The notes beneath the pieces were generated by a model, which ran no database searches, was not told the DNA's origin, and worked only from the letters and a program-made list of their open reading frames with translations. From assembly GCA_030762935.1 (NCBI GenBank), contig CM060880.1, forward strand, positions 17,787,001 to 17,851,000: a DNA stretch of 64,000 nucleotides. The letters run 5' to 3'. Positions 21,045-33,700 of this stretch are shown in pieces. How positions within the stretch are numbered: the stretch's first letter is position 1; every line of letters starts with the position of its first letter. The translations under genes and the position numbers were made by a program. This DNA comes from Hymenopus coronatus. Its lineage: Eukaryota; Arthropoda; Insecta; Mantodea; Hymenopodidae.

Positions 21045-21800
21045 CATGTAACTAACAATCTGATGTGTTACATTCACACGACTTTCTCTGCTCTATTTTT
21101 TAATAGTGATTATACAAACTATTCTTGTGAAGGTTTATTTCTCTATCGATTTCACTTTAATCGGGATAAACATTTGCAGAAATAGCTATATTACACATTT
21201 CGTTATAAATAGAGAGAATAGTGATAGCCAAATGTTTAATAACTGGACACTGTATGCTGGCTTTAAAATGTCAAACTCTTTCCATGCAATCGCGAGAAAT
21301 AATTGAATGTCGAAAGGACTTTAAAAGAATTACAAAAAAAAAAAAAAAAGGAACGACTCAAATTATTAATAATGGATATCTCGGAAATGACTTATAGCAC
21401 AAAAAATTTGCTGAAAAAAATTGGGTTTTAGACAGGACAGTTGTACATTTTTTTTTTTTTTTTGGGTATTGTGCATTTTCAAATATCACTCAATATTTAG
21501 CAGTTATGGAAAATTACTTCCGAATTAAGAGAACTTTGTAGGCTATTCCCAGAAAATTCAAGAAATACGTTTTGTTTGCCATATATATGGTATTTTAATC
21601 AGAATTGTTAAATCCATTTATGAGAGAAAAAATATATTTCATGTTAATTTACTTCGGTATAGATATTTTTTTGAAAATATTTGGTTCCGTCGTCTCATAC
21701 TCAAGTTAAATACTCAACTTAAATGCCAAGTTTGGTATTTATTCGACTTTTCGTTTTTAGAATTATGCTGTTCACAGATTCAGGCACACGCTGGTTGGAA
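21045..21800 (-). repeat. Rep-1, diverged subfamily
   Basis: Starts AACAATCTGATGTGTTAC, has two A/T homopolymer tracts, GGCTATTCCCAGAAAATTC near 21541, ends before a forward copy. The block with TATGCTGGCTTTAAAATG also occurs at 31200, marking a subfamily. Confidence 0.82.
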
Positions 21801-21805
21801 ACTGA

Positions 21806-22651
21806 TGTTTACTTTCTCTACACGTACTATGTACATAGTGTATAGAGAAGGTATTGTATTGCACCTAAAAATTGCGATACCGAGATTTCACCGGAAATAC
21901 ATGTTTTGGGTCCTCCTGAATCCAAAAAAAAAGAAATTTAGAAAAAGGTGTGTGTCTGTGGACAGCATGACTAAAAATGAAAAGACCGTTAAATACTAAA
22001 CTTGGTATTTAAGTTCACTATCTTCCAAGAATGCGACACGAAGATTTTCAAGAAACCCCCCCTAACTACCCTTTACATGAAACTTTTTTCGAAAATTTTT
22101 ATTTTCTCATAAATTGCTCTAACAATTTTGATTATAAAATATCGTATATTAAAGATATTTAATTGATAAGTAAAATGTATATCTTGAATTTTCTGGGAAT
22201 AGCCTTTGAAGACTACTTTATTCTGGATGAGTTTTACGGAATGTTGCATAACTGCTAAACCGTAAGAAATGGACAAAAACTTACCGCACAAAAAATGTAG
22301 AGCACGATAAAACACACAATATATGTTATATCTTTTTTTTCGTGGAGTTGATCGTTTTGAGGTATTCCTTGTTATTGGTTTCAGCTTTAAAAAACTTATA
22401 CTTTTCTCAAACAGAAATTTGTCAACTCCTGTCTAAACAAACAAAGGAACTTCAGTCACATAGCGACCAACTTTTGACTATCACTTTAACCTATGGTACT
22501 CACTTATTTCGCTTCTACTTAAAAGGAAGCAAGAAATAAGACTATTTCTGCTAATTTTTCTCGATTAGCATGAAGTAAATAGACGCATAAGCTTTTTAAC
22601 AATAATTTGTTGCAGAGATGTAGAGAAAGTCATGTAAATGGAACACATCAG
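21806..22651 (+). repeat. Rep-1, full-length reference copy (about 845 bp)
   Basis: Uninterrupted, from TTTACTTTCTCTACACGTAC through CACTATCTTCC, TTCTGGGAATAGCC, CGTGGAGTTGATCG, TAGCGACCAAC to GAACACATCAG. Used here as the type copy for the family. No reading frame of note on either strand. Confidence 0.93.
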
Positions 22652-22745
22652 AACACGTATTTCTGATGAAAGCTCGGTATTAAATTTTTGGGTGGAATGC
22701 AGTATTTTATCTATTTTGAACATTGTACATGGTAGAGAAGCTAAT
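22652..22745 (-). repeat. Rep-1 terminal fragment
   Basis: CGTATTTCTGATGAAAGC, TTTTTGGGTGGAATGC and GTACATGGTAGAGAAG; the inverted terminus abuts the copy at 21806. Confidence 0.8.
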
Positions 22746-22807
22746 TAAGATAATGTGCAGACAGTAGATACATGAATGTAGCACCAGATTTTTTCAATTA
22801 AGCTTTC

Positions 22808-23030
22808 AGTATAGCCCGCGTGTCTGTCTCATATTCAAGAGGTACCGAGTTCAAATCTCCGTTATGGTGATTTGGTTTTTTTCAGGGATTTTTCCCTTAT
22901 CCTGAGATGACGAACGTTGAGTATGTCTATGGTCTCTGAACTCCGGGCTAATTTGGGCATCACTTCTCACATTTCATTATTCTTCCGACATAACCTATCA
23001 GGTTAAAGGACCTTAAAAACATTTAAAAAG
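22808..23030 (+). repeat. SINE-A, diverged
   Basis: GCCCGCGTGTCTGTCTCA, GAGTTCAAATCTCCG, CCCTTATCCTGAGATGACG and CAGGTTAAAGGACCTT in order. Ends about 275 bp before the gene B start codon. Confidence 0.82.
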
Positions 23031-23306
23031 GAAGAAAGTTTCAGCTTATCATGCAAACCAAACTGCATTAGTAATTAATTTAACTGTTTTCAGATGAGAG
23101 GTTTATCGGAACTGAATGTAATTTCAGAGTTTCGGTATTTGCTCTAAAAATCAATGCCTTAATTCCAGGTAATGGGCAGCCATTAACGATGGTTATGCTC
23201 AACCTTCAACAACACAAAATGGTATTCTTCCTCAAGAGAGGTTTGTGAACACACACCCTTTCGTTCCCAGTAGAAAACATTTTGATATTCAAACTTGAAA
23301 TACCTA

Positions 23307-23524
23307 ATGACGAATTTCGATACAAAACAAAGTAAGAACAAACTGCTGAATAAGAGAGTGAAGATAAAGAAAAAGAAGCCTACTTCCTCGGAACTAACCA
23401 CTCCTTTTTCAAGACTCAGAAAGCAGCTGAAGCTTCTAAAGTCGATTGTGTTCGAATTTTGCAGTGCGACGACTTTTCATGGCATTAGATATATAACAGA
23501 GGAACACAGACACTGGATTGAAAG
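23307..23524 (+). CDS. Gene B exon 1: start codon, cytosolic N-terminus with His-Gly motif
   Basis: Begins MTNFDTKQSKNKLL, a Lys-rich stretch (KIKKKK), then EFCSATTFHGIRYI and HRHWIER. FC...FHG..YI is the classic exon just before TM1 in DEG/ENaC genes. Donor AAAG|GTAAGT; AG joins G of the next exon to make Arg73. A Rep-1 copy begins 65 bp past the donor. A noncoding 5' exon may exist upstream; it cannot be seen. Confidence 0.93.
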
Positions 23525-24912
23525 GTAAGTAACAAATGTAGTTAAGTGTAAATTATTGAGGACCACCTCTGCAAAATTTGCTTTGAAATATCTGATATGT
23601 TCCATTCACATAACCGTTTCTAACTGTTCTGCACACAAACAACTTTTATAAACGATCATTCTTTTAACTTTATACATAATTCTAATCAAAATAAACATTA
23701 CAAGAAATGGTCATACATCCTAGGATTTTAACCACGGATCTCTCGTTCTCTAGCCGGTTGCTCTATCACTGAGCTACCGCGCTAATATGCGGACACAGCA
23801 TTGAATTTCTCAACTCAATCGTATGCTTCCCAATAACCCACAAGGTGATCTCAAATTATTTTATTATTTCAATCTGGCCCTACCTATTCACCTCCTGTCC
23901 TACACACGGCTTGTGTGAAAAACAATTAAATCAATACCAATTCTCCATAATAGTTGGCTATACTATGAATCCTGAGACTTAACGTACTTAGAATATTGTG
24001 AGTCGCCATTGGGGTTGTCATCTCAAAATAATTTGAGACCACCTTGTGGTTTACCGGGAAATATACGAGTAAGTTGAGAAATTCAGTACTATGCCGGCAT
24101 GTTGTCATGGTAGCTCAGTGTTAGAGCAACCGGCTAGATCCGTAGTTCAAATCCAGGCTAAGGCATTGAATTTTTTAGTCTGACTCTACCTATACAACTC
24201 CTGTCCTACACATGTCTAGTGTGAAAAAACAATTAAATTAATTACTACTTAGTTCCTTTATAATTACAAGAGAAATAAGGAAATACACTAGACTAAACCG
24301 ACAGTCAAATGTTCTAAAAGCTGTTGCTAAGCGTTTGTTATTGAAATTCGGTTCTCTTTCCAAGACCAGGACTAAAATAAAACAGATACAAAGCGGGAGA
24401 TAACTTCCCGTTTGAGAAAAGTTTAACTAGCTTAAAATTGAAGCTAATAACAAAAGAATATTTCGAAAATGGCTATTCTACAAAAACAAAAAAAAAAAAA
24501 ACAAAAAAAAGTATGTCACGTAAATTGTCTGCTTTAACAAGATCTACATGTTTTGTGTAGTAAGTTTTTATTTATTTCTTACGGCTTACCAGTTATGCAA
24601 AAGTTCTCCAGAATCAAATGGTCTTCAGAGGCTATTCTCAGGAAATTCAAGATATACATTTTGCTTGTAATAAAAATATCTTAAACACAATATTTTAATA
24701 AAAATCTTTGAGTCATTTTTGAGAAAATAAAAATGTTCGAAATTTTTTCCATGTAAAGAATAGTTGGGTGGGTAGGTTTTCATGTCGTATTTTTGGAAGA
24801 TACTAAATTTAAATACCAAGTTTTGTATTTAACTGGCTTATTGTTTTTGAGCTATGCTGTCCACAGACACACACACTCACGCACACAGACAACCGAATCC
24901 TTTCTATGAACG

Positions 24913-24943
<31 letters not shown>

Positions 24944-27900
24944 TTCAGGGGTCCTGAAAAAAAGTATTTCCAATGAAATCGAAATTTTGGGTGAAATACA
25001 ATACCTTTTCCATATACCTTGTACAGTGTATATATGTACGTGGCAGAGAAGGTAAACATTTAATTGTTAAAGACGTTTGTCCTTGTCTTCTTAGACGTTT
25101 TACATTACCTCTTCCCTAGCCATTTTTAATGTACATTTGTCTCCTCTTAGTATAATATATATTATTTTGGCTATAATTTATATCTCCCTTTTAGATAAAT
25201 TTTAACCCCACGACACGACATATACTGTCTCACCTAGCAGATGAAATAATTCAGCTTCATGTGTGGTTTTCATGTGAGGACAAGTACTGCAATGGAATAC
25301 AATATACATATGTCCTGAATGTGACAAAGGTAAAACGTCTTCTATACAACTTCAGATCAAGTTGTATATGTACTGATTGCTTGCTTAGAGTGAATGACAG
25401 GAGTGTTTGAGGAGGGGGAGGTCCCAGTGAAACCCTTGTACGCATAACATTTTCCAACAGAGTGCAACCAAATCGCATTAATTTCCGAAGCTTAGTAATT
25501 ACTCATACAATTGTACACAAGCGCTTCAAATAAGTTGTTGATTGTTGCGAATTTGTCGAGATTTTTCCTCTTGACGCTGTCACGTTTGTCTTCGAATCTG
25601 AGACGCCTAGGAATTTGAATATGATTTTCCTCTTCTGAATATTGTTTTTTTTTTTTAATTTTTCCAATTCACTATGCAGGTCATCTTTGGTTTCGCTGCC
25701 TTCACCACCCGATCAATATTTCTTCTATTTCCTCCACATCCCCTAATCTTGTCCGATATTCTCGTAATTAATGTTAAGGTATAAAATCAGGACTACATTA
25801 AAAACTAAAAATTATATGTATAATAACATATGAAAACATACTTTCTATAGTAACAGAAACAATATGCCGGATGAACCGAGTGGCATGGCTCAGGAGGTAA
25901 CATCCCAGGGGGTCAGGGTTTAAATCCTACGGGCGGAACCAATCCGGCTGAGATGTTTTCCTGCTTTATTTCGGTCACCAAGATAAATACCGGATTGGAT
26001 ATTTGATATCTCGACTCAAAGTTCCACCCTCAGTCTAAAACCAATAGTACAAGTGAGAAATAGATAGCACTGGGATTACGTCGCCTTCTGTCATTAGATA
26101 GTGAAAGCAGCTAGATCGGACGACACCACAGCGCCATCTATTTGTCGCGGAGCAAATCATTATAGTGGGCATGAGATCTCGAGGATTGGCTGTAACCGTC
26201 TGAGTTCAGATGGTGATAAAGCAACTAAGACAGAACGACACCTTAGCAACATCTGCTTGACTCAAAGTGAAAGTGGTATGGTTATGGGCAAAGAGACCAC
26301 GAAGACTACTATCCACAACATACAGATCAACGAGTATCACGAACAGAACCGTTACGATATGGCCAACTAGTTAAAGCGACGTTAAATAAATAGAATAAAA
26401 TATTTATACCGCATGAGGTACACGACAGGCAACAGGAGAGGTGGTTTGGGGTATTTCCTGTCCTCCTATCTGCCAAGGAACACTAACACCATTAGTTATA
26501 GGAATGTATTACCTGTACTTGAGCGCTAGTGGTCCTTGACAAAGCCCAAGGAATGAAACAAAAGGTATGGAAAAACAGAAGACAGATATCCAAAATCATT
26601 ACACAAAACTTGTAAATAAAACTGACTGGGATCAGAAAATACCCCATGCCATTTCTTTAGGGTCAAAGAAACGTTTCCCCACACCAGGCAAGAATTGAAT
26701 CTGGGACACTTAGGCCGAGATGCCGGAACACTTGTTAGTGTAAGATGCTCCAATCGTTCTAACGATTTGATTTGTCACTGACCCCATTCCAGAGAGTTAT
26801 TTTGTGATCTCTTCCATGTATGCGTCCATTGTTTGGTCTGCTTTCGACATCAGCGATGATCTTTCAACCATCACGACAGTTTTACTCGCAAATTAGTTTG
26901 ATACACTTAAGCATGTGTATGTAACTTTCCAATACATTAAAATTATATATAACTAGTTCAGATTTGCTGAAGGTTCTTGACCTCCTTAGGCGGCAATTCT
27001 TCAACAATCTTCTGCAAATGTTCTTATCTTTTATCTGCTTTCAACTGACCTGCGTGACCTAAGTCAAGGCTATATGGATCAAGCTGCCAATTCGATGTCA
27101 AAAATGTGTGTCAAATTCGGGAGATTATGTAGAAAAACGAGGTAGTTGTGCTTTTGTTGATGCATTCAATAAAATTATAAAAAATAAATCAGGTTTATTG
27201 ATTCACCCTAGTATTTACACTGATATTTTCAGGTTCTTATGGACTATCATCAGTGCGATGGGCGTGGCCAGCGCTGTGGTGCTCATCAACACAGTTTGGG
27301 CCAAGTACAGCACTTCTCCAACAATAACAAGTGTGGAAAGTACTCACTACCCCATCTGGAACATTCCCTTCCCTGCTGTCACCATCTGCAACGTCAACAA
27401 AGTTCATCTTTCACTCGCAATAGAGATTTACCACAAATTGTAAGTCGAAACTTAATTCTGAAAGACCCCGTTATAATTTTATATTTCTTGATAGTATTCT
27501 TCAATGTACAGTCATGTGCACAAAATTCTCACTAATACAGCTCTTGAACTGTTGATATAGGAGTCAAATGTTTAAGGCCTATATTACACATCATCTTACA
27601 GTATTACAGAATGTGATAAAGCCTCTGATCACATGAAGTAATCACATTTAAAGCTATCGTTTATATTACTGTCAAACTTTTTATCACAGTTTTTAAACGA
27701 ATACCCAACAGTTAACAGCATGGACTGCATCTATCAGATCAATAATGGTTCTTATCTTATTCTGTTTAGAATGTGTATTGCGTCATTACATTGAGCATTT
27801 AGAAATATATTTAACTTTTTATTCCATTTGCGAATAACCTAACAAAACTTAACCTCAAAAAGACATTTCAAATGTAATTATTGTGTGGTATTAATACTAT

Positions 27901-30703
27901 ATTTATGAGTATTAACAAGAAAGACAGCGACAAAGGGAGTTATTGGTTCTAATAACACTCATTGTTTCTCCTAAATATTTACTTCTCAATCAATTTAATT
28001 TTTTCCCACCTCTTCAGTACGTCATTCATTTATTTTACTAATGACTTCGCTATGCTTTTATATACATATATTCAGTCTTTTGTTTCTGATTTTATAATAA
28101 TTAAGATTTGAATTGTACAGCATTTCATGTGATTTATAATAGAGAAAGAGCAGTTTGGTTTGTAGCCAATGACCATGTGCACCTGTCTGACATTTTCTAT
28201 TCTAATCACAGAGGTCATCAAAGGTATAACGGTGAGTTTAACTTTTATCACAGAAGTATGTCACAACTAGATGTGGTCAAAGATGTTATATTAACTGCAA
28301 AAGGTTATATTATCCGAGCCGATTGAACAAATATGACGTCGTTGTTAATTTGTGAGCCTACAAAAAAGCCATAGAGCTATCTATCTAGAAAGAGCGGTGA
28401 TCATTTGCGGAACAGAAGGCTATTACATCGAACTCTATCTAGAAACAGTGACCTCTACCTAGTCGATATTTTACCGATTTATCGTTTTTGAGTTATCGTA
28501 TTCGCCAACACACACGCACATACATACGGACTTTTTTCTAAAAATGCTTTTTTGGATACAGAGGACCCTAAAGCGTGTATTTCCACTGAAATCTCCGTAA
28601 CGAATTTTTGGGTGGAGCGCTATGTAATAAGTAGAAAAAGTAATAAAAACATTCCGAATAACATGAAGTCACATTTTAAATGTTAATGCTCCGAAAATTA
28701 TTCATGTACTAGAAGTAGATATGCCAGTTATTTCCCTTACAGTTTATTTGTTTAGAAGTTCAGAGAGCAAATGTTGTGTATTATCAGACATTTTCTAGTC
28801 AATATGAGAATGTATTAGCAACTAGGAGCAGCTAATACGACACGACTTGATTGTACAGACTCGGTTAGTTCCGACTACAATATACATGTGATGATAGAGC
28901 AGGGTTAACCCGCTCACCCGTACAGCTCTTCTTCGCTAGTGACAATTAGGTAGACTCCATTATATCCACCGAATACTGCCGGTCCTCATGGCCGCGCTCG
29001 CCAAGGCTTTGGTGCTTCGTAGCGCTGGGGATCGTGGGTGCGAGTCCCGCCTTGGGCATGGGTGTTATATGTTTGTGTTTATGTGTGTGTTGTAAAAGTA
29101 AGAAAACAGCAATCCAGTAATATTACAGAAAAACAAGATAAAAAAACAGTAAATAAAAGTAGAGTATACAGTGCCGGAGTCCCGATCAGACTCCGGAACC
29201 GCATTAAAAAAATATACCCATCTTCCCACCCTCGTCAACTCTGAAGAAGGCACAGACGGCGTCATCACATCTGGTAGCGTCGCCGAGTCAAAAAGAATCG
29301 ACATCATATTACTTGCTCAGCGATAATTCTCCTCAAGTCTAGCAATTGCTGTATCAATTCAAGCTGGCTAAGACTAAGTTTAATTGCATATTAAAGAGGA
29401 ATTCTAATTACACTTGTGGGTTGCCGTGACGATTGTAATGCGCAGGTTCTCTAAGATACTGGACGAGAGAGAGTACTGGGCCTTCATATCCCAGATGGCC
29501 GAGATCATCCAGCCCGAGGAGGTGGACATGATGGCTATGAACATCGAGCATCTGAGAACTGCCCTCAAGCTACGCAATCACACGATAGGCACCCTGATGG
29601 TACTGGTGAGTACTCGCTGGGTCTCCTATACTTAATGATTATTTCGTTTCTCAAGGTGTGTGTGAACGTATTTTTACTTTCTCTACATGTACTATGTGCA
29701 TAGGTACTGTAGTGCACCCAAAATTTGATACCGAGGTTTCACCAGAAATAAATGTTTTGGGACCCCTGAATAAAAAAAGAATTTTTAGAAAAAGGTCCGT
29801 GTGTCTGTGGGCGCATAGCTCAAAACCGAAAAGTCCGTTTAAATACCAAACTTGATATTTAAGTTCAGTATCTACCAAGGATGCAGCACGAATATTTTTA
29901 AGAACATCCCCCACCCCAACAATCCTTTACACACATACAGACATCCAGACATACACACGGACATTTTTCTAAAAATGTTTTTTTTTTTGGATTCAGGGGA
30001 TCCCAAAACATTTATTTCGGTATCGAATTTTTGGGTGTAATACAATACCTTCTCTATATACTAAATACATAGTACGTACAGAGAAAGTAAAAACATTTTT
30101 AGAAAAATGTATGTGTGTCTATGGTAACATAGATCCAAAACGAAAGTCCGTTAAATACCAAACTTGATATTTAAGTTGAGTATCTTCCAATGTTTTTTGT
30201 TGTTGTTTTGTTTTGTTTGTTTTGTTTTAAGTTAGAGGTGTATTATAGAAAGTAAAATAGAAACGATAAATATCTACGATGTGTTAGACGGTAAACAGAC
30301 CTAACGGGATTTGAATGTGGGTATTCGCAATAGAAGATAGTTGCGTTATACCGTTTTACATTTACAATTATTCAATACAGTGAATTCAATGGAGACGCCT
30401 TGATAGCAGCTCATTCTTACACACAATAGTAGAAGAAGTTGCCTAAACAGTAGGGGATCAAGCTGTTAGGTAAGTGCAAATTCCAAGCAACCGACATTAG
30501 ACGGGTTTGGCAGAGGAAGTATTAAATTCGGGGCAGAATTCAAAATGTATATTTTATACTCGAGTGACCGGTGTTTTACTTTATGTACCATGAACATGCA
30601 TAGATAGAAAAGTATATATTCCACCCAAAAACAAGATACTGAAATTTCGCCGTAAAATCACATTTTGAGGCTCTCCGAATCAAATCATTATTAAGAAAAC
30701 ATC

Positions 30704-30739
<36 letters not shown>

Positions 30740-33700
30740 CGCATATACCTATATAAATGAAAATTGAATTGTCATAAATACCAAATTTGGAACTTAATGT
30801 CCATCTTCCGAAGATGAGATTTGAAGACGTTCAAGAAATCACCCCTTAAAACTATCCTTTATATAAATTATTGGCTCTTTTTAATTTGTTAAGAATTGTT
30901 AATAGTCTTTGTTAAAATGCCAAGATATTTGTACGAGTAATAGCACGTTTCATCCAATTTTATGCAAATATGTTGAACTTCATTTTGTAAAACTTGAAAA
31001 CTGTAAGATTCTCAGAAAATAATCTAATGTATGACATTCTATCGTTTACTAGTGCGTATATTATTATTATTATTATTATTATTATTACTACTACTACTAC
31101 TACTAAAACGTATTTTTCTATCAATTCATTTTAAAAGAGACCTTGCAGAAATAGCTACAATATACATATCGTGATAGACACAAAGAGAATAGCGACAGTA
31201 AAGTCTTTAAGAGCTTGTCGCTCTATGCTGGCTTTAAAATTCCACACTTTTCTAATACTGTTGTTTCGTGAGAAAAAACTGGAAAGCGACAAGGCTTTAA
31301 AAGAATAGCAACGTATTGAACAATTTGAATAACTGCTCGACTGTGTAGTGCGATGGTAGGGTGTCTACGTCACATTCAAAATGCCCCGAGTTCGAATTCC
31401 GATAATAGTGAATTTGTGGAATACGGTTTTTCTGGGGTTTTCTGAGAAGATGAATGTCGAGTAACTCTAAACTTTAGGGACTCTGGGCTTATTTGAGCAC
31501 ACATTTCACCTGTTGCATTCATCGTCCGATATAATCTACCAGGCTAAAGAACGTCATAACAAAAAACAACAAAACAAAAATAAATCGAACAATTATTACG
31601 ACTATTTCAGAAGTGGGTAATGTCACAAAAACTTATTTGAAATAATGTGTGTGATTTAAAGAGATCTACATCTTTTGTGTAGTGTATTTTTTATCCTTTG
31701 ACAAATGGCAGTATAAGAACTTATAAAAAATTCCTTTCAAATAAAGAGGACTTCACAGGCTATTTACAGAACATTAAATATACTAAAAAAAGAAATCTGA
31801 TGTGTTCTAGTTGTTCCGCGCGCAAAGAAAAGAAGGGGGGGTCTTGTAAAATATACTTTTATCTACATCTCGCTGATCGGGGTAAACATTAGCAGAAATT
31901 GTCTTATTACTTGCCTACTTGCAAGTAGAAAGGAAATAATGGAATAAACTAGGCTAAAGCGATAGTCATATCTTTTAAAAGTTGGTCGCTATGTGAACAA
32001 TTGAAATTAGGTTCTCTTATTTCCGGTGAAATCTCGGTATCAAATTTTGGGTGCATTACAATACCTTCTCTATACAATATGTACATAGTGCGTGTAGAGA
32101 AAGTAAAAAAGTAATTGCAGAAAAAGGTCCGTATGTGTGTCCGTGTGTCTGTGAACACGAAAAGTCGGTAAAATATCAAACTTGGTTAAGTTTAGAATCT
32201 TCCAGGGATGCGACACGAAGATTTTGAGAAAAATTCCCCCAACTTAAACCACACTTTACATGGACCTTTTCCGAAATTTTTGATCTACTCAAAATGGCTC
32301 CAACGATTTTGATAAAAATGCCATATATTAAAAATATTTACCTGACAAATGAAATGTATATATTTAATTTTCTGGGAATAGCCTCAGAAGACTGCTTTAT
32401 TCTGGATGAATTTTACGGTATTTAGCATAACTGCTAAACCGTAAGAGATGGACAAAAACCGACCACACAAAAAATGTAGAGCACGTTAAAACGCACAATT
32501 TATGTTATATAAATTTTTTCGTGGAGTTGATCGTTTTCTAGATATTCCTTGTTTTCGGTTTCAGCTTTAAAAAGCATACTTTTCTCATTCAGGAATTTGC
32601 CAACTCCTGTTCATACAAACAAAAGCAACCAGCTTTTGACTATACTATAGCCTATGGTACTCCGTTATTTCGCTTCTACTTACAAGGAAGCCAGTAATAA
32701 GACTATTTCTGCTATTTTTTTCTCAATTAGATGAAGTAAATAGAAGCACAAGCTTTTTACTTTCGCTACACGTAGTATGTACATAGTGCATAGAGAAGGT
32801 ATTGTAATTCACCCAAAATTTTGATACTGAGATTTCACCGAAAATACAGGTTTTGAGATCCCCTGAATAAAAAAAAGCATTTTTAGAAAAATGTCCGTGT
32901 GTGTCTGTCTGTGTCTGTGGGCAGCATAGCTCAAAAACGAAAATACCGTTAAATACCAAACTTCAAGAAAATCTCCCCACACCCAACTACACTTTACATG
33001 AAAAAATTTCGAAAAGTTTTATCTTCTCAAAAATTACTGTAACGATTTTGAATAAAATATCTTATATTTAAGATATTTACATGACAAATAAAATATATAT
33101 CTTCAACTTTCTGGGAATAGCCTCTGAAGATATTATCTTGGTCCAGAGTTTCCGGTGTAGACCGCGTCTTAAGGCTAAAATCTGCCGACGTTTCGCCCAT
33201 CTTATGATAAGGCTTCCTCAGGGCTAACTGCGTCTGGTCCGGCTGGCGTACCTTCTTTTATACTGTACTTGGCATGTCCCAACTACAGTATAAAAAGAAG
33301 GTACGCCAGCCGGACCAGACGCAGTTAGCCCTGAGGAAGCCTTATCATAAGATGGGCGAAACGTCGGCAGATTTTAGCCTTAAGACGCGGTCTACACCGG
33401 AAACTCTGGACCAAGATAATTTTAATATTGGCCGTGGAAGTTTACGAAAACTCTGAAGATATGTTTATTCTGAATGAATTTTGTGAACTTTTTCATAACT
33501 GGTAAACCGTAAGAGGTGGATGAAAACTTACCTAAAAATGTAGATCTCGTTAAAGCACACAATTTATGTTAAATACATTTTTTCGTGGAGTTGACGGTTT
33601 TTGAGATATTTCTTGTTATCGGTTTCAGCTTTAAAAATATTCTTTTCTCATAAGGAATTTGCCAACTCCTGTCATAAAAATAAAGGAACTTCAGTCCCAT

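Noticed and set aside
27108..27443. Open frame starting MSNSGDYVEKRG as an alternative start of gene B
   Set aside because: The upstream part is intronic: an exact acceptor at 27231-27232 and phase match to exon 1 explain the coding part. The fragment before it resembles a mariner C-terminus (NSGDYVEK) by chance or as a relic.
33284..33419. Hammerhead ribozyme core (CTGAGGA ... GAAAC) in the hairpin arm
   Set aside because: The two core strings are present, but I could not pair stems I and III or place a cleavage triplet. A covariance-model search would settle it.
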